Assembly (NCBI RefSeq): GCF_002752675.1
Contig: NZ_CP024608.1
Coordinates: 2,418,001-2,482,000 of the forward strand
Direction: 5' to 3'
Length of the DNA: 64,000 nucleotides
From: Massilia violaceinigra
Lineage (GTDB): Bacteria; Pseudomonadota; Gammaproteobacteria; Burkholderiales; Burkholderiaceae_D
A program made the position numbers and the translations under genes. Below the pieces are notes generated by a model. The model saw nothing but the letters and a program-made list of their open reading frames with translations. It had not been told where the DNA came from and ran no database searches. Shown here one piece after another: positions 48,347 to 58,402 of this stretch (the stretch's first letter is position 1; each line of letters starts with the position of its first letter).

Positions 48347-48772
48347 TCAGTGCAGGCTGGAGGTCGGATGCTCGTGCGCCGGCGCCACGCCCGGCGCGAC
48401 CGACACATGGTGCAGCACGATGCGCCAGCCCTGCGGTGTTTTGATATACACGTTGGTGGCCAGCAGATGGGCCGGCTCGCTGCCGGTCGAGGTCACGCCT
48501 TCGATGACGGTGTGCACCGAACTCATCAAATTATGCGTCTCGTGCAGCTGCGACGGCCGGATCTGCAGCGCGCCCCGCTCCAGGATCGCTTCCCACGACG
48601 CCTGGATCGCCGCATGCCCGAGCAGGCGCGGCCCGCCCGGGTGGATGCAGACGATTTCCTCGTCATCGGCCCACAGCAGCATCAGCGCCTCGATGTCGGC
48701 ACGGTTGAGCGCTTCATAGAACGCGGCTTCGACCTCGGCCGCGCTACCGTTGAGTTGTTTGCGTCGTTTCAT
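48347..48772 (-). CDS. SnoaL/NTF2-like protein
   Basis: A 141-residue protein of the nuclear-transport-factor-2 fold: VEAAFYEALNRADIEALMLLWADDEE followed by CIHPGGPRLLGHAAIQASWEAIL, then strands ending GWRIVLHHVS. Members range from ketosteroid-isomerase-like enzymes to ligand-binding proteins; no catalytic claim can be made. It lies 14 bases upstream of the hydrolase gene on the same strand. Confidence 0.85.
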   Translation of the reverse strand: MKRRKQLNGSAAEVEAAFYEALNRADIEALMLLWADDEEIVCIHPGGPRLLGHAAIQASWEAILERGALQIRPSQLHETHNLMSSVHTVIEGVTSTGSEPAHLLATNVYIKTPQGWRIVLHHVSVAPGVAPAHEHPTSSLH

Positions 48773-48815
48773 GCGGCCTCGGCAATGTGTGGGGGAGGGG
48801 GCCGGGAGGGACGGC

Positions 48816-49010
48816 TTAGTGGTGCGCCATCACCGTGCCCGGCTTCAGTCGGTATTCGGTGCCGCAGTACGGACACTTGGCCAGGCCATCATGGCCGAAA
48901 TCGAGGAAGACGCGCGGATGGGACGACCACAGCGTCATCGCCGGATTGGGGCAATGGGCTGGCAAGTCTTTGTCGCCGAGTTCTACCGCTGGCGTTTTCG
49001 TGGCGTTCAT
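48816..49010 (-). CDS. zinc-finger (zf-CHCC) protein
   Basis: A 64-residue protein. GGAG six bases upstream selects the ATG at 49010 rather than 49028. The Cys-His pattern (HCPNPAMTLWSSHPRVFL, then KCPYCGTEYRL) is that of the zf-CHCC family, related to the small Zn-binding subunit of NADH dehydrogenase. First gene of the minus-strand group ending with the DUF2946-like gene. Confidence 0.9.
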   Translation of the reverse strand: MNATKTPAVELGDKDLPAHCPNPAMTLWSSHPRVFLDFGHDGLAKCPYCGTEYRLKPGTVMAHH

Positions 49011-49222
49011 GGATTCTCCGTCAGGCATGCAAAACCTCGATTTTAGCGGATTCGGGCAATTAGCCGAAATGATCGGTAAAATAGTCTGACCGAATTACGG
49101 CCGTGTTCGCTTGTTTCCCTATGAAAACAAGCGTTTCGGCGCTCACACTGATTGCGCTTCATGCCAGACCGCATTGTTTCATTTGTACCAGTTGCCAGAT
49201 CCTGTTGTGGCAAGAAAACCAC

Positions 49223-49993
49223 ATGAATGACGTGACTCCGCCACCGGCCGCGCTGCGTCCCGCCGATGAAGACCAGGCCATCTGGCGCGAAGCGTTCAAG
49301 ACCGGCCTGCCGACCCTGTTCGGCATCGGTGCGTGGGGCCTGGTAGTGGGCATTGCGATGGTCAAGAGCGGCCTGACGGTGCCGCAAGCACTGGGCATGA
49401 CCCTGATCGTCTTCGGCGGTTCGGCCCAGCTGGCCTCGCTCCCCCTGATCGCGGCCGACGCGCCCATCTGGGTGGTGTTCGCCACCGCGCTGGTGGTCAA
49501 CCTGCGTTTCGTCATCTTTTCCGCCTTGCTGGCACCCCATTTCGCCCACCTGCCGTGGCAAAAGCGTTTCTTGCTCGGCTACACCGCGGGCGACCTCACG
49601 GTGGCCCTGTTCCTGCAGCGTTTCCCCAGCGAGGAACCGGCCCACGGCAAGGTGTCTTACCTCAAGGGCTTGCTGTATCCGAACTGGGTCTCGTGGCAGG
49701 TCGGCTCGATCGCCGGCGTGTTCCTGGGCAGTGCCGTCCCGACCGAGTGGGGCCTGGGCTTTGCCGGTACCCTGGCCATTCTCTGCATCATGATTCCCCT
49801 GACTATCAACCGGGCCGCCCTGTGCGGCGTGCTGGTCGCCGGCGCCACCGCCGTGCTGGCCTACGAATTGCCGTACAAGCTGGGCTTGCTGGCCGCCGTC
49901 TTGCTCGGCATGCTGACCGCCATGACGGTGCAGGAACTGAACGAAAAACGGACCCGGAAAGCCCTCGCCGCCAAGGGAGAGCCCCATGTCTGA
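49223..49993 (+). CDS. azlC: branched-chain amino acid exporter large subunit AzlC
   Basis: A 256-residue inner-membrane protein. GIGAWGLVVGIAMVKSGLT, FGGSAQLASLPL and NLRFVIFSALLAPHF are AzlC/YgaZ family motifs, with about six to seven membrane helices. With AzlD it exports branched-chain amino acids or analogues. It overlaps azlD by eight bases. Confidence 0.92.
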   Translation: MNDVTPPPAALRPADEDQAIWREAFKTGLPTLFGIGAWGLVVGIAMVKSGLTVPQALGMTLIVFGGSAQLASLPLIAADAPIWVVFATALVVNLRFVIFSALLAPHFAHLPWQKRFLLGYTAGDLTVALFLQRFPSEEPAHGKVSYLKGLLYPNWVSWQVGSIAGVFLGSAVPTEWGLGFAGTLAILCIMIPLTINRAALCGVLVAGATAVLAYELPYKLGLLAAVLLGMLTAMTVQELNEKRTRKALAAKGEPHV

Positions 49994-50315
49994 CCTCGAA
50001 ATCTGGATCACCATCGTGGCCCTGGCCATTGCCACCGCCGCCACGCGCAGCTCGTTCTGGTTGATCGGCCACCACATCACCATCCCCAAGCGGGTCCAGG
50101 AAATGCTGCGTTTCGCCCCGGCCTGCGCGCTGGCGGCCATCATCGCACCCGACTTGTTTCTGGGTAGCGCCGGGCAATTGCACCTGGGCCTGGACAACTA
50201 CAAGCTGATCGCCGGAGTGGCCGCGACCGGCTATTACCTGCTGCGAAGAAATATGCTTGAAACCATCATTTTCGGCATGCTGTTCTTTACAGCATTGCGT
50301 ATCTGGTTACAGTAG
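49986..50315 (+). CDS. azlD: branched-chain amino acid exporter small subunit AzlD
   Basis: A 109-residue protein with three to four membrane helices ([37 protein letters not shown]). Fits AzlD/YgaH. Its start lies within the azlC end, so translation is coupled. Confidence 0.92.
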   Translation: MSDLEIWITIVALAIATAATRSSFWLIGHHITIPKRVQEMLRFAPACALAAIIAPDLFLGSAGQLHLGLDNYKLIAGVAATGYYLLRRNMLETIIFGMLFFTALRIWLQ

Positions 50316-50377
50316 GGTTTTCGGGCTGGGCTTGCGGTAAAATAGCGTTCTTTCATCATTTGACTCGTGGATCGCCA

Positions 50378-51583
50378 ATGCACGCTGTTCTGAATTTCAC
50401 CCGTTTGCAAGACCTGATCGATCAAAACGCCCTGCAGGGCAAGCGCGTGTTCATCCGCGCCGACCTCAACGTGCCGCAGGATGACGCCGGCAAGATCACC
50501 GAAGACACCCGCATCCGCGCATCCGTGCCGGCGATTGCCGCCGCCATCAAGGCTGGCGCCGCCGTCATGGTCACCTCGCACCTGGGCCGTCCGACGGAAG
50601 GCGAATTCAAGCCGGAAGACAGCCTGGCGCCGGTCGCCGCGCGCCTGGCTGAACTGCTGGGCCAGCCGGTTGAACTCAAGCAAAACTGGGTCGATGGTGT
50701 CGATGTGGCTGCCGGCCAGGTCGTGCTGCTGGAAAACTGCCGCGTCAACAAGGGCGAAAAGAAGAATGCGGACGAGCTGGCCCAGAAGATGGCCAAGCTG
50801 TGCGATATCTATGTGAACGATGCCTTCGGCACCGCCCACCGCGCCGAAGCGACCACCCACGGCATCGCGAAATTCGCGCCGGTCGTGTGCGCCGGCCCGC
50901 TGCTGGCCGCCGAACTGGACGCACTGGGCAAGGCGCTGGGCGCCCCCAACCGTCCGCTGCTGGCCATCGTGGCCGGTTCCAAGGTCTCGTCCAAGCTGTC
51001 GATTCTCAAGGCCCTGGCCGACAAGGTCGACAACCTGATCGTCGGCGGCGGCATCGCCAACACCTTCATGAAGGCCGTCGGCCTGAACATCGGCAAGTCG
51101 CTGGCCGAAGCCGACCTGGTCGCTGAAGCGAAAGCCATCATCGACATGATGGCCGCGCGCGGCGCCCAGGTGCCGATTCCCGTCGACGTCGTGTGCGCCA
51201 AGGAGTTTTCGCCAACGGCGGCGGCCACCGTCAAGGATGTAGCCGACGTGGCTGACGACGACATGATCCTCGATATCGGCCCGAAAACGGCGGCCATGCT
51301 GGCCGAACAGATCGCCAAGGCCGGCACCATCGTCTGGAACGGCCCGGTCGGCGTGTTCGAATTCGACCAGTTTGGCGAAGGCACCAAAACCTTGGCGCTG
51401 GCCATTGCCGATTCCAATGCGTTCTCGATCGCCGGCGGCGGCGACACCCTGGCCGCGATTGCAAAATACGCGATCAGCGATAAAATTGGCTATATCTCCA
51501 CGGGCGGTGGCGCCTTCCTCGAATTCCTCGAAGGAAAAACCCTGCCGGCAGTTGAAATCCTGTTACAACGCAGTTCCCAGTAA
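50378..51583 (+). CDS. pgk: phosphoglycerate kinase
   Basis: A 401-residue Pgk, making ATP from 1,3-bisphosphoglycerate. The start at 50378 gives the normal N-terminus. Motifs: [54 protein letters not shown] and [17 protein letters not shown]. First of three glycolytic genes in a row. Confidence 0.98.
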   Translation: MHAVLNFTRLQDLIDQNALQGKRVFIRADLNVPQDDAGKITEDTRIRASVPAIAAAIKAGAAVMVTSHLGRPTEGEFKPEDSLAPVAARLAELLGQPVELKQNWVDGVDVAAGQVVLLENCRVNKGEKKNADELAQKMAKLCDIYVNDAFGTAHRAEATTHGIAKFAPVVCAGPLLAAELDALGKALGAPNRPLLAIVAGSKVSSKLSILKALADKVDNLIVGGGIANTFMKAVGLNIGKSLAEADLVAEAKAIIDMMAARGAQVPIPVDVVCAKEFSPTAAATVKDVADVADDDMILDIGPKTAAMLAEQIAKAGTIVWNGPVGVFEFDQFGEGTKTLALAIADSNAFSIAGGGDTLAAIAKYAISDKIGYISTGGGAFLEFLEGKTLPAVEILLQRSSQ

Positions 51584-51589
51584 GCCCAC

Positions 51590-51615
51590 AGCGCAGCCCT
51601 CCCGGCTGCGCTTTC
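51590..51615 (+). terminator. terminator-like hairpin between pgk and pyk
   Basis: AGCGCAGCC and GGCTGCGCT pair around a five-base loop and are followed by TTTC. It could attenuate read-through from pgk to pyk. Confidence 0.65.
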
Positions 51616-51631
51616 ACTTCAAGGACACTCT

Positions 51632-53080
51632 ATGTTTCGTGGTACCAAGATCGTCGCAACGATTGGCCCGGCTTCGACCGATTTCGATATTCTCGTCCGC
51701 ATGATTGAAGCGGGTGTCGATGTCGTCCGGCTGAATTTTTCGCATGGCAAGGCGCAGGACCACATCGACCGCGCCAACCTGGTGCGGCGCGCCGCCGCCC
51801 AGTGCGGGCGCGAAGTGGCGATCATGGCGGACATGCAGGGTCCCAAGATTCGTGTAGGTAAATTTGAACAGGGTAAGATTTTCCTGGAAAACGGCGAGAA
51901 GTTCATCCTCGACGCCAAGTGGGGCGAGAACGGCGAACTGGGCAACCAGGAACGCGTCGGCCTCGACTACAAAGCCTTGCCGCGCGACGTGCGTCCCGGC
52001 GACAAGCTCTTGCTCAACGATGGCTTGATCGTGCTGGTGGTCGAGCGCATCCTCGGCCACGAAATTTTCACCGTCGTCAAAGTGGGCGGCGAACTGTCCA
52101 ACAACAAGGGCATCAACCGCCAGGGCGGCGGCCTGACCGCGCCGGCCCTGACCGCCAAGGACATGGAAGACATCAAGACGGCCATGAGTTTCCAGGCCGA
52201 CTATCTCGCCATTTCCTTCCCGAAAAGTGCGACCGATATGGAAATGGCGCGCCAGCTGGCCAATATCGCCGGCGAACCTTTCCACCACAAGCCGATGATG
52301 ATCGCCAAGATCGAGCGCGCCGAAGCGATTCCTGTGCTGCAGGAAATCCTGGACGCTTCCGACGGCATCATGGTCGCCCGCGGCGACCTGGCGGTGGAAG
52401 TGGGCAACGCCGCCGTGCCGGCGCTGCAAAAACGCATGATCCGCATGGCGCGCGAATCGAACAAGCTGGCCATCACCGCCACCCAGATGATGGAATCGAT
52501 GATTGTCAACGCCGTGCCGACCCGCGCCGAAGTGTCCGACGTCGCCAACGCCGTGCTCGACGGCACCGATGCCGTCATGACCTCGGCCGAAACCGCGTCC
52601 GGCCGCTACCCGATCGAAACGGTCGAAATGATGGCTGCGATCTGCCTGGAAGCCGAGCAGTCCGAGTACAACAAGCTCGACGCCGACTTCCTCAACGTGA
52701 CCTTTACCCGCATCGACCAGTCGATCGCCTACGGCGCCCTGTTCACCGCGCACCACTTGCGCGTGAAAGCCATCGTGGCCCTGACCGAGTCCGGTTCGAC
52801 CGCCTTGTGGATGAGCCGTCACAGCATCGATACGCCGATCTACGCGCTCACGCCGAGCACCACTACCCACCGCAAGGCTTCGCTGTACCGCAATGTGCGC
52901 GCCTACAACCTGATGCAGGAAGGCGACAGCACCGCGGTGCTCAAGCAGGCGGAAGATTTGATGGTCGCCAAAGGAATCGTCAAAAAAGGTGACATGATCG
53001 TCGTCACCTGGGGCGAACCGATGGGGCAGGTCGGCGGCACCAACGCACTCAAGATCGTGCGCGTCGGCGAGTTTGGTTAA
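51632..53080 (+). CDS. pyk: pyruvate kinase
   Basis: A 482-residue pyruvate kinase converting phosphoenolpyruvate and ADP to pyruvate and ATP. TKIVATIGPAS and DVVRLNFSHG start the barrel; MADMQGPKIRVG, the catalytic region MMIAKIERAEA, the metal site ARGDLAVEVG and TATQMMESMI are all present. The C-terminal regulatory domain is whole. Confidence 0.98.
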   Translation: MFRGTKIVATIGPASTDFDILVRMIEAGVDVVRLNFSHGKAQDHIDRANLVRRAAAQCGREVAIMADMQGPKIRVGKFEQGKIFLENGEKFILDAKWGENGELGNQERVGLDYKALPRDVRPGDKLLLNDGLIVLVVERILGHEIFTVVKVGGELSNNKGINRQGGGLTAPALTAKDMEDIKTAMSFQADYLAISFPKSATDMEMARQLANIAGEPFHHKPMMIAKIERAEAIPVLQEILDASDGIMVARGDLAVEVGNAAVPALQKRMIRMARESNKLAITATQMMESMIVNAVPTRAEVSDVANAVLDGTDAVMTSAETASGRYPIETVEMMAAICLEAEQSEYNKLDADFLNVTFTRIDQSIAYGALFTAHHLRVKAIVALTESGSTALWMSRHSIDTPIYALTPSTTTHRKASLYRNVRAYNLMQEGDSTAVLKQAEDLMVAKGIVKKGDMIVVTWGEPMGQVGGTNALKIVRVGEFG

Positions 53081-53236
53081 TTAATCGCCGTGCCCCTCGT
53101 GGGCGCGGCATGCATTGAATGTGCGGCCGCGGCTGAATCACAGCCCCCGCCGCCGTTGCCACAAGCGTTGCGCGCTACCCGCGCGGTCTGCGCTCCCGTG
53201 GCAGCAAAACCGGTTTCTATTGTTTGGAGTATTACC

Positions 53237-54301
53237 ATGTCCCTCGTATCCATGCGTCAACTGCTGGACCATGCCGCCGAAAACGGTTATGGCCTGCCTG
53301 CGTTCAACGTCAACAACCTCGAACAGGTGCAGGCCATCATGGCTGCCGCCGACGCGGTCGGTTCCCCGGTCATCATGCAAGCGTCCGCTGGCGCCCGCAA
53401 GTATGCCGGCGAAGCCTTCCTGCGCCACCTGATCGATGCCGCTGTCGAAGCGTATCCGCACATTCCGGTCGTCATGCACCAGGATCACGGCCAGTCGCCG
53501 GCGGTCTGCATGACCGCGATCCGCTCCGGCTTCACCTCGGTGATGATGGACGGTTCGCTCGAAGCCGACGGCAAGAGCGTTGCCTCGTACGAGTACAACG
53601 TCGACGTGTCGCGTGAAGTGGTGAAATTCGCGCACTCGATCGGCGTGACCGTCGAAGCCGAACTGGGCGTGCTCGGTTCGCTCGAAACCATGAAGGGCGA
53701 CAAGGAAGACGGCCACGGCGCCGACGGCCTGATGACCCGCGAGCAGCTGCTGACCGACGTTGCGCAAGCAGCCGACTTCGTGCAGCGCACCCAGTGCGAC
53801 GCGCTGGCGATCGCCATCGGCACCTCGCACGGCGCCTACAAGTTCACGCGCAAGCCGACCGGCGACATCCTCGCCATCGACCGCATCAAGGAAATCCACG
53901 CGCGCATCCCGAACACCCACCTGGTGATGCACGGTTCCTCGTCGGTGCCGCAAGAACTGCTGGCCATCATCCGCGAATTCGGCGGCGACATGAAGGAAAC
54001 CTACGGCGTGCCGATCGAAGAAATTCAGGAAGGCATCCGCCACGGCGTGCGCAAGATCAACATCGACACCGATATCCGCCTGGCGATGACCGGGGCCGTG
54101 CGCAAGTACATGTTCGAGAACCCATCCAAGTTCGACCCGCGCGACTTCCTCAAACCTGCGCGCGAAGCGGCGACCGAGATTTGCAAGGCGCGCTTCCTGT
54201 CGTTCGGCTGCGAAGGCCAGGCGGCAAAGATCAAGGTCATGACGATGGACCAGATGGCCGAGCGTTACAAAAAAGGCGAGCTGGCCCAGATCGTGAAGTA
54301 A
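53237..54301 (+). CDS. fba: class II fructose-bisphosphate aldolase
   Basis: A 354-residue zinc aldolase. The start at 53237 follows TTGGAG. Zinc ligands lie in [20 protein letters not shown] and [22 protein letters not shown] is typical of the Calvin-cycle/CbbA subgroup. A 156-base leader separates it from pyk and contains no gene. Confidence 0.97.
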   Translation: MSLVSMRQLLDHAAENGYGLPAFNVNNLEQVQAIMAAADAVGSPVIMQASAGARKYAGEAFLRHLIDAAVEAYPHIPVVMHQDHGQSPAVCMTAIRSGFTSVMMDGSLEADGKSVASYEYNVDVSREVVKFAHSIGVTVEAELGVLGSLETMKGDKEDGHGADGLMTREQLLTDVAQAADFVQRTQCDALAIAIGTSHGAYKFTRKPTGDILAIDRIKEIHARIPNTHLVMHGSSSVPQELLAIIREFGGDMKETYGVPIEEIQEGIRHGVRKINIDTDIRLAMTGAVRKYMFENPSKFDPRDFLKPAREAATEICKARFLSFGCEGQAAKIKVMTMDQMAERYKKGELAQIVK

Positions 54302-54342
54302 ACTGCAGGATATTCTGTAGTACGAACAAACCGTAACACCCG

Positions 54343-54369
54343 CACGCGCCTTTGGGCGCGTGTGTTTTT
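54343..54369 (+). terminator. rho-independent terminator after fba
   Basis: CACGCGCC and GGCGCGTG form the stem with a four-base loop, followed by TGTTTTTG. It closes the glycolytic gene group. Confidence 0.85.
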
Positions 54370-54408
54370 GTCCTGTCACAAACGCTGTTTTTTTGACCAT
54401 CTTTCATC

Positions 54409-54768
54409 ATGTACTCAGGCAGCTGCCTTTGCGGCGCGGTCCGCTACGAAATCCACGGCGACATTGATCGCACCAGTATCTGCTGGTGCACCATGTGCCA
54501 GAAGCAGCATGGTGCGGCCAACGGCCCCTATGCGAACGTCGCCTCCAGCGCCCTGCGCATTACCGGTGGCGCGGACGCGATCACGCGCTACGCCTCGTCA
54601 CCCGGTGTCGAGCGCGCGTTCTGCGGCGTGTGCGGCGCCAACCTGACCTGGCAGATGGCCGAGCACAGCGACCGTATCGCCGTCACCCTCGGCACCTTCG
54701 ACACGCCCTACGAAGGCCTGGTGACAGATGAATTGCACACCGATAGCAAGCCGGGCTGGCTGCCCTAA
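54409..54768 (+). CDS. GFA (CENP-V/glutathione-dependent formaldehyde-activating) family protein
   Basis: A 119-residue zinc protein. SGSCLCGAVRYEIHGD, SICWCTMCQKQHGA and RAFCGVCGANLTW hold the seven conserved cysteines of the fold; TDSKPGWLP is the usual C-terminal motif. The true substrate of most members is unknown. It lies 18 bases before purC but is not an obvious purine gene. Confidence 0.9.
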   Translation: MYSGSCLCGAVRYEIHGDIDRTSICWCTMCQKQHGAANGPYANVASSALRITGGADAITRYASSPGVERAFCGVCGANLTWQMAEHSDRIAVTLGTFDTPYEGLVTDELHTDSKPGWLP

Positions 54769-54786
54769 CCACCTCCAAGGATTCAC

Positions 54787-55683
54787 ATGTCTGGCGTTCT
54801 CGAAACAAACCTGAAGTCCCTGCCTTTCCTGCACCGTGGGAAAGTCCGCGACATTTACGCCGTTGGCGACGACAAATTGCTGGTCATCCAGACCGACCGC
54901 CTGTCCGCCTTCGACGTCATTTTGAATGAGCCGATCCCCGAAAAGGGCAAGATCCTGACGGCCATGTCCAATTTCTGGTTCGCCAAGTACAAGGACCTGA
55001 TGCCCAACCACGACACCGGCATCGATCCGGTCTCGCTGGTCTCGTCCGAAGAACGCGCGCAGGTCGAAGGACGCGCCATCGTGGTCAAGAAAATGACTCC
55101 GCTGGGCATCGAAGCCATCGTGCGCGGTTACCTGATCGGTTCCGGCTGGAAGGATTACCAGAAGACCGGCAAGGTGTGCGGCATCGACCTGCCGGCCGGC
55201 CTGCAGGAAGCGCAAAAATTGCCGAACGTGCTGTTCACGCCATCGACCAAGGCCCCGGCCGGCGCCCATGACGAAAACATTTCGTTCGACGAAGCCCAGA
55301 AGATCGTCGGCGCCGACATCGCCACCCAGGTGCGCGACTACGCGATCAAGCTCTACACCGCCGCCGCCGAATACGCGGCCACGCGCGGTATCATCATCGC
55401 CGACACCAAGTTCGAATTCGGCCTGGACGAGCACGGCACCGTGCACCTGATCGATGAAATCCTCACGCCGGATTCGTCGCGCTTCTGGCCGATGTCGAGC
55501 TACCAGGTCGGCATGTCGCCGCCGTCGTACGACAAGCAGTTCGTGCGCGACTACCTGGAAACGCTGACCGACTGGAACAAGGCCGCGCCAGCGCCGACCG
55601 TGCCGCCTGACGTCATCGCCAACACCCGTGCCAAATACGTCGAAGCGCTCGAGCGCCTGACCGGCGACACGCTGAAGGCTTGA
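54787..55683 (+). CDS. purC: phosphoribosylaminoimidazole-succinocarboxamide synthase
   Basis: A 298-residue SAICAR synthetase of purine synthesis. [19 protein letters not shown] binds [33 protein letters not shown] and [13 protein letters not shown] are standard. Its length is that of the longer SAICAR synthetases common in betaproteobacteria. The stop touches the purE start. Confidence 0.98.
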   Translation: MSGVLETNLKSLPFLHRGKVRDIYAVGDDKLLVIQTDRLSAFDVILNEPIPEKGKILTAMSNFWFAKYKDLMPNHDTGIDPVSLVSSEERAQVEGRAIVVKKMTPLGIEAIVRGYLIGSGWKDYQKTGKVCGIDLPAGLQEAQKLPNVLFTPSTKAPAGAHDENISFDEAQKIVGADIATQVRDYAIKLYTAAAEYAATRGIIIADTKFEFGLDEHGTVHLIDEILTPDSSRFWPMSSYQVGMSPPSYDKQFVRDYLETLTDWNKAAPAPTVPPDVIANTRAKYVEALERLTGDTLKA

Positions 55684-56186
55684 TGATGAGCACTCAAGAA
55701 ATCAAACCGTTGGTCGGCATCGTCATGGGTTCCTCGTCGGACTGGGAAGTCATGCAGCACGCCGTCAACATGCTCAAGGACTTCGGCGTGCCGTTCGAAG
55801 CCCAGGTCGTTTCGGCCCACCGCATGCCCGATGAAATGTTCACCTATGCCGAAAGCGCCCGTGCGCGCGGCTTGCGCGCCATCATCGCCGGCGCCGGCGG
55901 CGCTGCCCACTTGCCCGGCATGATCGCGGCCAAGACCATCGTGCCGGTGCTCGGCGTGCCGGTGCCGTCGCGCTATCTGTCGGGCAAGGATTCCCTGCTG
56001 TCCATCGTGCAGATGCCCAAGGGCATTCCGGTCGCCACCTTCGCCATCGGTGAAGCGGGTGCGGCCAACGCGGCGCTGGCGGCCGTTGCCATGCTGGCCT
56101 GCACGGACGACGCGCTGGCCGCGCAACTTGAGCAATTCCGCGCGCGCCAGACGGCCGCTGCCAAGGCTTCGGTATTGCCGGTATGA
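55683..56186 (+). CDS. purE: N5-carboxyaminoimidazole ribonucleotide mutase
   Basis: A 167-residue class I Pur[38 protein letters not shown] and ALAAVAMLA are conserved. Either of two ATGs (55683, 55686) may be used; the first overlaps the purC stop by one base. It works with PurK, whose start overlaps its end. Confidence 0.97.
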   Translation: MMSTQEIKPLVGIVMGSSSDWEVMQHAVNMLKDFGVPFEAQVVSAHRMPDEMFTYAESARARGLRAIIAGAGGAAHLPGMIAAKTIVPVLGVPVPSRYLSGKDSLLSIVQMPKGIPVATFAIGEAGAANAALAAVAMLACTDDALAAQLEQFRARQTAAAKASVLPV

Positions 56187-57364
56187 GCATGCAGCACTCT
56201 CCTTTCCTGCCGCCGGCCCGTCTCGGCGTCATGGGCGGCGGCCAGCTCGGCCGCATGTTCGTGCACGCCGCCCAGGCCATGGGTTTCAAGGTGGCCGTGC
56301 TCGAAGCGGCGCCCGACAGTCCTGCCGGGCACGCCGCCGACAGCCTGATCGCGGCCGATTACAGCGATGCCCAGGCGCTGGCCCAGCTGGGCCAGTCCTG
56401 CGTGGCCGTGACCACCGAATTCGAAAACGTGCCCGCCGACAGCCTGCGGCTGCTGGCCACGCACGCCTTTGTCGCACCGGGCGCCGACTGTGTGGCGATC
56501 GCCCAGGACCGCATTGCCGAAAAGCGTTTTCTGGCGGGCTGCGCGGCGCTTTCCGGGGTCCCCCCGGCGCCGCACAAGACGATTGCCGCGCTGGACGATA
56601 TCGAGTCCATCGAGGACTTGCTGCTGCCGGGCATCCTCAAGACGGTGCGCATGGGGTATGACGGCAAGGGCCAGGCCGTGGTCCGCACCCGTGACGATGT
56701 GCGCGCGGCCTTTGCGGCCATGGGCGGCGTCACTTGCCTGCTCGAAAAAATGCTGCCGCTGGCCTACGAAGTGTCGGTCCTGACCGCGCGCGGCGCCGAT
56801 GGCGAATCCGTGGTCTACCCGATTGCCGAAAATGTGCACCGCGACGGCATCCTGTTCACCACCACCGTGCCCGGACCGAACGTGTCGCTTGAAAGCGCCG
56901 GCAAGGCGCAGCAGGCCGCCAAGGTCATCGTCGACGAGCTGGCCTATGTGGGCGTGCTGTGCATCGAATTTTTCGTGCTCACCGACGGTTCGCTGGTGGT
57001 CAACGAAATGGCGCCCCGTCCCCACAACAGCGGCCACTACACGATGGACGCCTGCGTCACCAGCCAGTTCGCGCAACAGGTACGCGCCATGGCGCGCCTG
57101 CCGCTGGGCGACGTGCGCCAGCATTCGCCGGCCGTCATGCTCAACCTGCTTGGTGACATCTGGTTTGCATCCGGTTCGGAAACCCCTACGGAGCCGGCCT
57201 GGGCCGAGCTGCTGGCGCTGCCCGGCGCCTGCCTGCACCTGTACGGCAAGGAAGCGGCGCGGCGCGGACGCAAGATGGGCCATGTGACCTTCATCGCGCC
57301 GACCCTGGCGCAAGCCCAGGCCCAGCTGGCCGCCGCCTGCACCATTCTCGGCATTCCGGCATGA
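56183..57364 (+). CDS. purK: N5-carboxyaminoimidazole ribonucleotide synthase
   Basis: A 393-residue ATP-grasp enzyme supplying N5-CAIR to Pur[18 protein letters not shown] at the start, [25 protein letters not shown] and [16 protein letters not shown] are the PurK signatures. The start overlaps purE by four bases (ATGA). Confidence 0.97.
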   Translation: MSMQHSPFLPPARLGVMGGGQLGRMFVHAAQAMGFKVAVLEAAPDSPAGHAADSLIAADYSDAQALAQLGQSCVAVTTEFENVPADSLRLLATHAFVAPGADCVAIAQDRIAEKRFLAGCAALSGVPPAPHKTIAALDDIESIEDLLLPGILKTVRMGYDGKGQAVVRTRDDVRAAFAAMGGVTCLLEKMLPLAYEVSVLTARGADGESVVYPIAENVHRDGILFTTTVPGPNVSLESAGKAQQAAKVIVDELAYVGVLCIEFFVLTDGSLVVNEMAPRPHNSGHYTMDACVTSQFAQQVRAMARLPLGDVRQHSPAVMLNLLGDIWFASGSETPTEPAWAELLALPGACLHLYGKEAARRGRKMGHVTFIAPTLAQAQAQLAAACTILGIPA

Positions 57365-58392
57365 CCGGCGGCGCGCTCGACATGCCCGCCATTACGGCGG
57401 CCGCACGCCTGCTGGAGCAGGGCCGGCTGGTGGCCTTGCCGACCGAAACCGTCTACGGCCTGGGCGCCGATGCGGAAAATCCGGAGGCGGTAGCACGCAT
57501 TTACCAGGCCAAGGGGCGTCCGCAAGACCACCCGGTCATCGTCCACGTCGCGCCCGGCGCCGTCCTGGGCTACTGGGCGAGCGCCATTCCCGCCGAAGCG
57601 GAGCAACTGGCGGCCGCCTTCTGGCCCGGCCCCCTGACCATGATCCTCAAGCGCGCCCCGAACATTCCGGACGCCGTCTCGGGCGGCCAGGATACGGTCG
57701 GCCTGCGTTGCCCCTCGCATCCGGTCGCCATTGCGCTCTTGCAGGCGTTCAAGGGCGGCAGGGGAGGGGTGGCGGCGCCCTCGGCCAACAAATTCGGCCA
57801 TGTCAGCCCGACCACCGCCCAGCACGTCATTGACGAGTTCGGCGCTGACGGCACGGTCGATGCCGTACTCGACGGTGGCCAGAGCGCGGTCGGGATCGAG
57901 TCGACCATCGTCGACCTGTCGCGCCTGGCGACGCACGGCCCGGTGCTGCTGCGCCCCGGCCACATCAGCGCCGAAGCGATCGCCGCCGTCATCGACGCGC
58001 TGCCGGCCGCTCCGGACGCCGCCGCCCCGCGCGCTTCCGGCACCCTGGAATCGCACTACGCGCCGCACACGCCGGTGGCCATGCAGGGCAGCCATGAGAT
58101 TGCCGGCACCCTCGCACGATTGAAGGACGCGGGAAAAAATGTCGCTTTGATACACTACTCGCACTTCCCGGATGTGTTCGCTGAGAGTCAGTTACCCACA
58201 AGCCCGGAAGGTTTCGCACACGCACTTTATGCGGCGCTGCGCGCGATGGATACGGCCGGGGCCGACCTGATACTGGTCGAGGCACCGCCGCAGGACGATG
58301 CCTGGCTGGGCGTAAACGACCGTTTGCGCCGCGCAGCGCATGGATCGACCGGCATCGTGCACGGCCTGCTCAACCACGAACCATTTTCCTGA
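57361..58392 (+). CDS. threonylcarbamoyl-AMP synthase, Sua5 type
   Basis: A 343-residue protein with an N-terminal YrdC/TsaC domain ([52 protein letters not shown]) and a C-terminal Sua5 domain (about 240-343). It makes threonylcarbamoyl-AMP for the t6A modification of ANN-decoding tRNAs. The start overlaps purK by four bases, so it is read with the purine genes. Confidence 0.95.
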   Translation: MTGGALDMPAITAAARLLEQGRLVALPTETVYGLGADAENPEAVARIYQAKGRPQDHPVIVHVAPGAVLGYWASAIPAEAEQLAAAFWPGPLTMILKRAPNIPDAVSGGQDTVGLRCPSHPVAIALLQAFKGGRGGVAAPSANKFGHVSPTTAQHVIDEFGADGTVDAVLDGGQSAVGIESTIVDLSRLATHGPVLLRPGHISAEAIAAVIDALPAAPDAAAPRASGTLESHYAPHTPVAMQGSHEIAGTLARLKDAGKNVALIHYSHFPDVFAESQLPTSPEGFAHALYAALRAMDTAGADLILVEAPPQDDAWLGVNDRLRRAAHGSTGIVHGLLNHEPFS

Positions 58393-58402
58393 CGGACTAA
58401 AC